Source: an uncultured Anaerolineaceae bacterium (GTDB lineage: Bacteria; Chloroflexota; Anaerolineae; Anaerolineales; Anaerolineaceae). From it: 11,975 bases of DNA. The position numbers and the translations under genes were made by a program. Position 1 is the first letter of the stretch. Each line of letters opens with the position of its first letter. Below, in pieces: positions 8,095 to 11,975 of the stretch. The DNA lies in the NCBI GenBank assembly GCA_937890875.1, contig CALAEB010000160.1, positions 1 to 11,975 on the forward strand, written 5' to 3'. The notes below the pieces were generated by a model that saw nothing but the letters and a program-made list of their open reading frames with translations, was not told the origin of the DNA and made no database searches.

Positions 8095-8194
8095 CGAGGG
8101 TATCTTCCAAGCCGGATTTTTCAGTTTTTTTTAGAACCATTTACTCGTAAATTTTCCGGGAAACAGCTCCATTTCGGCTTATAAGACACCCTCG
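8095..8194. repeat. Long imperfect inverted repeat in the birA/aminotransferase gap
   Basis: Arms 8095-8114 and 8175-8194 are complementary over 12 bases (CGAGGGTATCTT against AAGACACCCTCG, one mismatch that can be a G-U pair in RNA), then a 2x2 interruption, then 6 more pairs (AAGCCG/CGGCTT). The loop of 60 bases contains T-runs (8117-8132). It lies between two converging genes and could act as a two-way transcription barrier or be a decayed mobile-element or RNA structure. It does not look like a textbook terminator because no T-run directly follows the stem. Confidence 0.45.
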
Positions 8195-8214
8195 TCAAAG
8201 CAGGTAACTTTCGC

Positions 8215-8276
8215 TGGGAGTTCTTTGCCTGCCGCCTTTCACGGATTGATGGTTGGTAATTTTCAAAGAAGCCCCA
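8215..8276. repeat. Second imperfect inverted repeat in the same gap
   Basis: Arms TGGG-AG-TTCTTTG (8215-8227) and CAAAGAA-GC-CCCA (8264-8276) pair over 4 + 7 bases with a 2x2 interruption, the same build as the neighbouring repeat. With the first repeat it fills most of the 248-base non-coding stretch 8064-8311. No gene, known riboswitch or tRNA was recognised there. Confidence 0.4.
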
Positions 8277-8311
8277 TTTGTTTTTGCGGCATTATCAAGC
8301 GGTGAAAAATG

Positions 8312-9700
8312 TTATTTCAACTTCCCATTCTCTAAATCCGTTATAACGCCGTCGATGATATCAATGCCATTCATCAGGAGTTTTTCCGGGATAACCAGTG
8401 ATGGGAGAAGACGGATAACATTGCTGTAATGACCGCCGACTTCGACCAAAACACCGCGTTGATGGGCATACTTGCGCACCTTTTTGGTCAGTTCTGACGC
8501 TGGTATGCGGGACTCCTTGTCGGTGACCATTTCAATAGCCAACATCATACCTATGCCGCGGACGTTGCCGACCGTCAGATGCTTTGTGCAGATCCCATTG
8601 AGTTTATTCATAGCTTTTGCACCAAGCTTCGCCGCGCGTTCAGGAATATTATTATCAAGCATCCAGTTTAAGCCTGCGGCGCCTGCTGCATAAGCGACCA
8701 TGTTCCCGCGGAACGTGCCGATAGACTTTCCGGTCGGCCAGGTGTTGAGTTCTTCACGGTAAGCAATCGCGGAAATTGGAAAGCCCACACCGCCGAGCGC
8801 CTTACTGATAGTCATAATATCAGGTACAATGCCGCCGTACTGAAAAGCGAACATCTTGCCGGTACGTCCAAGACCACATTGAATCTCATCGCAAATCAGC
8901 AGCACACCATACTTCTTCGTGATTTCGCGAACACGCTGTAAAAAATCCGGTGTCGGAATAATCGTGCCGCCTTCCCCCTGCACAGCCTCAAGAATGACGG
9001 CCGCCGGATGCTGATATCCGGAGTGAGAGTCATCGAGTACGCGTTCGAGCGTGTTAGCTGCCTGCTCATCGACTTTGTCCTCGGGGCAACCAAAGGGGTT
9101 GCGGTAGCGGTATGGATACGGGATGAACTGCACACCAGGCGAGAGCTCGCCGACGCCCTCGCGATGCGCGCGGTCGCTCGTGGCAGCCAGAGATATGCCG
9201 GTCATGCCATGATAGCCTCCCTCAAACGCGATTATGCCGTTCCGTTTTGTATTATAGCGCGCCAGTTTGATGGCTTGTTCGACAGCGTCCGAGCCGGTCG
9301 GGCCACCAAAGAACAAGCGAGTTAACTCTTTGGGGAGAATCCGACTAAGCGTGGCGACCATGTTTTCCCTGGTTTCCGACGGTATATCCAGTGTATGAGT
9401 CACCTTATCGATTTGGTTATGCGCGGCCTTGAGCACAGTGGGATGACTGTACCCTAAAGCCATGACGCCAGCGCCGCTGAATAAATCGATATACACATTG
9501 CCGTCTACATCAACCAGCGTTGCGCCGCGTCCACGGTCAATCGCCATCGGAAGGTTTTTGGAATAAGTGAGTGCCGAGCTTTCATGCGCAGCCTGATAAT
9601 TAAGAATCTCTACGGATTTGGGCCCGGGTGGGATCGTTATGATATGCGGTGCATCCTGAATAGATAATCCTTCAAACATGCCTTCATTGTCCATGTTCAT
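8312..9700 (-). CDS. Class III aminotransferase, probable 2,4-diaminobutyrate aminotransferase
   Basis: PLP enzyme of 462 residues from the chosen start, close to the family norm. Seen: an N-terminal PPGPKS...ESSALTYSKNLP block, DVDGNVYIDLFSGAGVMALG (64-83), phosphate-binding PTGSDA (134-139), GGYHG (161-165) with Y163 stacking on PLP, the DEIQCGLGRTG loop with D271 (271-281), PLP lysine K300 (ISKALGG) and GTFRGNM (328-334). The N-terminal block and GTFRGN are typical of glutamate-dependent 2,4-diaminobutyrate aminotransferases (aspartate semialdehyde + glutamate = diaminobutyrate + 2-oxoglutarate). A 4-aminobutyrate/other omega-aminotransferase is the main alternative; the general class is sure, the substrate is not. 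A nearby aspartate-semialdehyde dehydrogenase homologue supports the first reading. The ATG at 9700 is used, with AAGAG upstream; an in-frame GTG at 9781 would add 27 hydrophobic residues that do not fit a cytoplasmic family. Confidence 0.9.
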   Translation of the reverse strand: MNMDNEGMFEGLSIQDAPHIITIPPGPKSVEILNYQAAHESSALTYSKNLPMAIDRGRGATLVDVDGNVYIDLFSGAGVMALGYSHPTVLKAAHNQIDKVTHTLDIPSETRENMVATLSRILPKELTRLFFGGPTGSDAVEQAIKLARYNTKRNGIIAFEGGYHGMTGISLAATSDRAHREGVGELSPGVQFIPYPYRYRNPFGCPEDKVDEQAANTLERVLDDSHSGYQHPAAVILEAVQGEGGTIIPTPDFLQRVREITKKYGVLLICDEIQCGLGRTGKMFAFQYGGIVPDIMTISKALGGVGFPISAIAYREELNTWPTGKSIGTFRGNMVAYAAGAAGLNWMLDNNIPERAAKLGAKAMNKLNGICTKHLTVGNVRGIGMMLAIEMVTDKESRIPASELTKKVRKYAHQRGVLVEVGGHYSNVIRLLPSLVIPEKLLMNGIDIIDGVITDLENGKLK

Positions 9701-9730
9701 GGTGAATCTCTTTTCTGTGCATAAAAAATA

Positions 9731-9765
9731 CACATGGTATAAGATTAAAAACAACCATACATGTG
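9731..9765. promoter_or_regulatory. Imperfect inverted repeat upstream of the aminotransferase
   Basis: CACATGGTAT (9731-9740) is complementary to ATACATGTG (9757-9765) apart from one missing base, with an AT-rich 16-base centre. It lies 30-65 bases upstream of the aminotransferase start codon. It could be a regulator site or a leader hairpin. LysR-type proteins bind AT-rich dyads, but assignment to the neighbouring regulator is a guess. Confidence 0.3.
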
Positions 9766-9828
9766 ATGCAAAGTCGGTCACATCTTTTGTATTCTCATTA
9801 TCGGGATTTTGTAAATGACAGGCTGTAC

Positions 9829-9936
9829 TTACGTCGAAAAGTACTGCGCCTGCTGGCTGTCAGAAACCGCCGGGTCGTTGATGCCCAAACCGGTGGCCAC
9901 AGAATTATCCGCTTCAAACCGACAAAGCCACGCTAA
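9829..9936 (-). pseudogene. Short protein-like open stretch in the aminotransferase leader, possible gene remnant
   Basis: An open stretch of 35 codons plus stop reads LAWLCRFEADN followed by SVATGLGINDPAVSD and a short tail. It is GC-rich and has protein-like codon use (GGC ATC AAC GAC CCG GCG), in contrast to the very AT-rich sequence that abuts it beyond 9936. No ATG and no ribosome site are present; a stop lies directly before it in frame. It may be the surviving 3' end of a lost gene, a leader peptide from a non-ATG start, or a structured leader RNA that only looks coding. I do not recognise the family. It lies in the 343-base stretch without a gene between the aminotransferase and lysR-type genes. 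Confidence 0.25.
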
Positions 9937-9950
9937 TCAATTATTGATTA
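9934..9950. promoter_or_regulatory. Perfect 17-base palindrome at the aminotransferase promoter start site
   Basis: TAATCAAT-T-ATTGATTA has 8-bp perfect arms. It abuts the predicted -10 box (9952-9957) of the minus-strand promoter and covers its expected transcription start, which is a typical position for a repressor operator. The binding protein is unknown; the nearby LysR-type regulator is the first candidate, although the spacing is not the standard T-N11-A box. Confidence 0.5.
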
Positions 9951-9951
9951 A

Positions 9952-9980
9952 ATATTATCAAAGGGATATGGATATGTCAA
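9952..9980 (-). promoter_or_regulatory. Promoter reading toward the aminotransferase
   Basis: On the minus strand a perfect TTGACA (9980-9975) and TAATAT (9957-9952) are separated by exactly 17 bases. Transcription would begin near 9945 and give an unusually long leader of about 245 bases before the aminotransferase start at 9700. It lies downstream of the lysR-type gene, so the aminotransferase need not depend on that gene's transcript. Confidence 0.55.
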
Positions 9981-10043
9981 GAAATAATTTCATCTACATA
10001 AAATTTAATTAAGTAAACACTCATCTTATCTGATTATGAAGTG

Positions 10044-10931
10044 TCAGATATTCATCAAATTGTTGGCATGGATGAATTCAAGAATTTTTTTGCGCATCTT
10101 AATGGTAGCGGGGGCGGCGTTCTGGTGTTTTATCATAGCCAGTCCAATGGTGCGATAGTCGTTCGGGATGATGGGATAGACGTTTACCTCCATGTTATGA
10201 TTGTAGGAAATCATATCCGAAAGGATACAGTAACCGAGTCCGGCCTCAACCAGAGCGACAATCGCCTCGTCCGTTTCCACATTGAACGAAGAACTGACCT
10301 TCATGTTGTTGCGCTCAAAGAAGTCAAGCATCTCCGTATTGTAACCATCCCGCTGCAAGATAAGATTCATTTTTTTCATGTCTTCAACAGTGACATAATT
10401 CTTGTGTATCGGTATGTAATCCTGAGGTGTAATGCATATCAGCCGATCCTTATGCAGTGGGATAACCTCCATACTCGCCGCAATATCGTTTACAACAAAA
10501 CCCAGATCGACGATATTGCTTTTGAGCCAGTTGGTGATCTCGTAGTACCCTCCCTGATAAATTTTGATATCGATCATTGGGTGTTCCGCCCGGAAAGATT
10601 TGATAATCTGCGGCAGCCATCGAATTGTGACACTGTTAAACGTTGCGAGACGTACAGTGCCCCGAAGCAATCCGTGAATCTCATCCACCTGCTGTTTAAG
10701 CAGCTCGTTGCTCTGCTGCACAGATCGAATATAAGGCATGAGACGTTCGCCGTCCACCGTCAGATAGACTCCTTTGCGGTCGCGAACAAATAAAAACATG
10801 CCGAAATCTTCCTCCAGCTTGTTGACCGCATGGCTGATAGCGGAGGGCGTCAAATTTAACACGAGTGCCGCTTTTCCAAAACTGCGCTGCTGTACTACGG
10901 TTTCGAGAATTTTATAATTATAGAGTGACAT
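10044..10931 (-). CDS. LysR-type transcriptional regulator
   Basis: 295 residues, the usual length for the family. Residues 1-60 form a winged helix-turn-helix (FGKAALVLNLTPSAISHAVNKLE, about 18-40), followed by the long dimerisation helix (about 60-88) and a periplasmic-binding-like effector domain from GTVRLATFNS (91-100) to the end. The ATG at 10931 has AAGGGG 6 bases upstream. It is divergent from the aspartate-semialdehyde dehydrogenase homologue, the classic arrangement in which a LysR-type protein controls its divergent neighbour and itself, and it lies upstream of the aminotransferase on the same strand. A 13-base palindrome near its predicted start site suggests autoregulation. The effector is unknown; an aspartate-pathway or diaminobutyrate-related compound is a reasonable guess. 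Confidence 0.95.
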   Translation of the reverse strand: MSLYNYKILETVVQQRSFGKAALVLNLTPSAISHAVNKLEEDFGMFLFVRDRKGVYLTVDGERLMPYIRSVQQSNELLKQQVDEIHGLLRGTVRLATFNSVTIRWLPQIIKSFRAEHPMIDIKIYQGGYYEITNWLKSNIVDLGFVVNDIAASMEVIPLHKDRLICITPQDYIPIHKNYVTVEDMKKMNLILQRDGYNTEMLDFFERNNMKVSSSFNVETDEAIVALVEAGLGYCILSDMISYNHNMEVNVYPIIPNDYRTIGLAMIKHQNAAPATIKMRKKILEFIHANNLMNI

Positions 10932-10974
10932 TATGGTCCCCTTCTATTACTTAATAGATGCTGAAACATGAAAA

Positions 10975-10997
10975 AATGTTCAACATTCCATATATTA
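10975..10997 (-). promoter_or_regulatory. lysR-type gene -10 box with palindromic operator
   Basis: A -10-like TAATAT (10997-10992, minus strand) is followed by the perfect palindrome AATGTT-C-AACATT (10975-10987), which would cover the transcription start of the lysR-type gene. The -35 is poor. A third half-site, AACAT (10965-10969), lies 5-6 bases further on. The repeat lies in the 208-base divergent region shared with the dehydrogenase gene. Confidence 0.45.
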
Positions 10998-11005
10998 AGT
11001 TTCAT

Positions 11006-11034
11006 TTGACTTCTTGATTTAATAATAATAAACT
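11006..11034 (+). promoter_or_regulatory. Candidate promoter of the dehydrogenase gene
   Basis: TTGACT (11006-11011) and TAAACT (11029-11034) are separated by 17 bases, with an AT-rich AATAATAATA spacer end. A start near 11041 would give a leader of about 100 bases. A second possible -10, TACAAT (11063-11068), lies downstream with no well-spaced -35. Pattern-based only. Confidence 0.4.
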
Positions 11035-11139
11035 AGTTGCATAAAAACAACATACTCTTTTGTACAATCATTATTTAACGTCGAACGCCGCTGAACTACA
11101 ACGAATCCAGGCAAGAGAATAAAAAGAAGAGGGAATAAT

Positions 11140-11975
11140 ATGAGAGGTTTCCGTTTAGCCGTTTTAGGAGCAACCGGTGCGGTTGGTTCTGAAATGCTGA
11201 AGGTTTTGGAGGAACGCAGATTCCCCATAGACAAACTGAAGCTGCTGGCCGATCCCAATGATGCTGGGAAGGTCGTCCTCTATTCCGGTGAGCAGTACAT
11301 TGTTGAGGAAGCCCGTCCGGAGTCGTTTGAGAACGTGCAGATTACGCTCGTGGCGGTCAACAATGATGTCAGCCTTCATTTTACACCGGAGGCTGTCAAA
11401 CGCAACAGTGTGGTTATCGACAACAGCAGTGCTTACCGCATGAATCCGAAAGTCCCGTTAGTTGTGCCCGAAGTCAATCCGGATGATGTCAGGTATCACA
11501 AAGGCATAATAGCCAACCCCAACTGTTCCACCACCATCGCTGTGGTCCCGCTTAAACCTCTGCATGATTACGCAGGGCTCAAGCGCATTGTCGTATCCAC
11601 TTATCAGGCGGTTTCAGGCGCGGGTGTTGCAGGCATCGGCGAGTTAACCGATCAAACAAAGCAGATTCTTGATGGAAAGCAAATTTCGCCGGGTGTATTC
11701 CCGTATCAAATTGCATTCAACCTGATTCCGCATGTTGATTATTTCAAGGATAACGGCTATACCCATGAGGAAATGAAAATGCTGAACGAGAGCCGAAAAA
11801 TTCTCGGGTTGCCAAACCTGATGGTGAGCTGTACCTGCGTGCGCGTTCCAGTTTACCGAAGTCACAGCGAGGCCATCACAATTGAAACGGAAAAAGAGCT
11901 CCCTCCCGAAAAAGCGAGGGAGCTCTTGTCTACAGCACCAGGCATCAAGATTGTTGACAATCCGGCGAAGCTCGA
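11140..11975 (+). CDS. asd: Aspartate-semialdehyde dehydrogenase homologue (3' end beyond window)
   Basis: Reduces aspartyl-4-phosphate to aspartate 4-semialdehyde with NAD(P)H, the branch point to lysine, threonine, methionine and diaminobutyrate. 278 codons are visible of an expected ~330-360. Seen: Rossmann GATGAVG (10-16), VIDNSSAYRM (92-101), LVVPEVN (107-113), catalytic cysteine C129 in NPNCSTT, STYQAVSGAG (153-162, Q156), CVRVPV (233-238) with substrate arginine R235, and H242 in RSHSE as the general base. Two cofactor loops differ from the usual pattern: the segment usually like SxRSAG reads ADPNDAG (37-43), and the usual SAGGS reads AVNND (72-76). It may therefore be a specialised paralogue with altered cofactor use. 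The ATG has AGAGGG 6 bases upstream. It is divergent from the LysR-type gene. The symbol reflects family membership; housekeeping function is not proven. Confidence 0.88.
   Translation, partial: MRGFRLAVLGATGAVGSEMLKVLEERRFPIDKLKLLADPNDAGKVVLYSGEQYIVEEARPESFENVQITLVAVNNDVSLHFTPEAVKRNSVVIDNSSAYRMNPKVPLVVPEVNPDDVRYHKGIIANPNCSTTIAVVPLKPLHDYAGLKRIVVSTYQAVSGAGVAGIGELTDQTKQILDGKQISPGVFPYQIAFNLIPHVDYFKDNGYTHEEMKMLNESRKILGLPNLMVSCTCVRVPVYRSHSEAITIETEKELPPEKARELLSTAPGIKIVDNPAKL
11894..11927. repeat. Perfect 12-bp inverted repeat inside the dehydrogenase gene
   Basis: AAGAGCTCCCTC (11894-11905) and GAGGGAGCTCTT (11916-11927) flank a 10-base centre, in frame within the segment coding KELPPEKARELL. The RNA hairpin would be stable. 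No T-run follows beyond two bases, so it is not a terminator. The encoded amino acids fit the family at this place, so the symmetry may be accidental. Confidence 0.6.

Noticed and set aside
9701..9781. N-terminal extension of the aminotransferase from a GTG at 9781
   Set aside because: The added 27 residues are hydrophobic and unlike the family, and no ribosome site precedes the GTG; the ATG at 9700 fits the family start better.
9841..9945. Plus-strand resemblance to a c-di-GMP riboswitch (ACAAAGCCACG near 9922-9932)
   Set aside because: Only a short string matches; the required second half with the tetraloop receptor and GCC-GGG elements was not found, and no plus-strand gene follows.
10041..10793. 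A 250-codon plus-strand open frame opposite the LysR-type gene
   Set aside because: It is nearly coextensive with a clear LysR-family gene, has a GTG start without a ribosome site, and its translation resembles no protein; it is a mirror of the real gene's codon pattern.

Overview
The window looks like part of a chromosome from an anaerobic, moderately AT-rich bacterium. The YesM/YesN-style two-component pair and strong AGGAGG-type ribosome binding sites point to Bacillota or a relative. The solute-binding protein, however, has a plain Sec signal peptide without a lipobox cysteine, which fits a cell with a periplasm better (for example a spirochaete or a diderm Bacillota lineage). I cannot settle the taxon from sequence alone. 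No tRNA, rRNA, insertion sequence or CRISPR array was seen.

Left part (1-6975, all minus strand): a sugar-uptake locus with its own sensor. Read in the direction of transcription it is a dCache-like sensor histidine kinase (6975-5167), an AraC-type response regulator (5170-3545, sharing a 4-base ATGA overlap with the kinase), then, after a 163-base gap with a candidate promoter and operator, a ribose/xylose/galactose-class ABC permease (3381-2383), a tandem ABC ATPase (2372-849) and a periplasmic sugar-binding protein (729 to beyond the left edge). The likely logic is that the kinase senses an external sugar or a loaded binding protein, phosphorylates the regulator, and this activates the transporter. 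The sugar cannot be named.

Middle (7014-8311): a divergent promoter region, then birA, a biotin-protein ligase without the DNA-binding domain, driven by a near-consensus promoter. It converges on the next minus-strand gene across about 250 bases that contain two long imperfect inverted repeats and no gene.

Right part (8312-11975): a class III aminotransferase most like 2,4-diaminobutyrate aminotransferases (minus), a LysR-type regulator (minus), and a divergently transcribed aspartate-semialdehyde dehydrogenase homologue (plus, cut by the right edge). Together they could turn aspartyl phosphate into aspartate semialdehyde and then into 2,4-diaminobutyrate under LysR control. The dehydrogenase keeps its catalytic residues but has unusual replacements in both loops that normally contact the dinucleotide cofactor. 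The regulatory DNA around this module is rich in palindromes that sit on predicted transcription starts, and the aminotransferase leader carries a short protein-like open stretch with no clear start. This module is the part of the window most worth following up.
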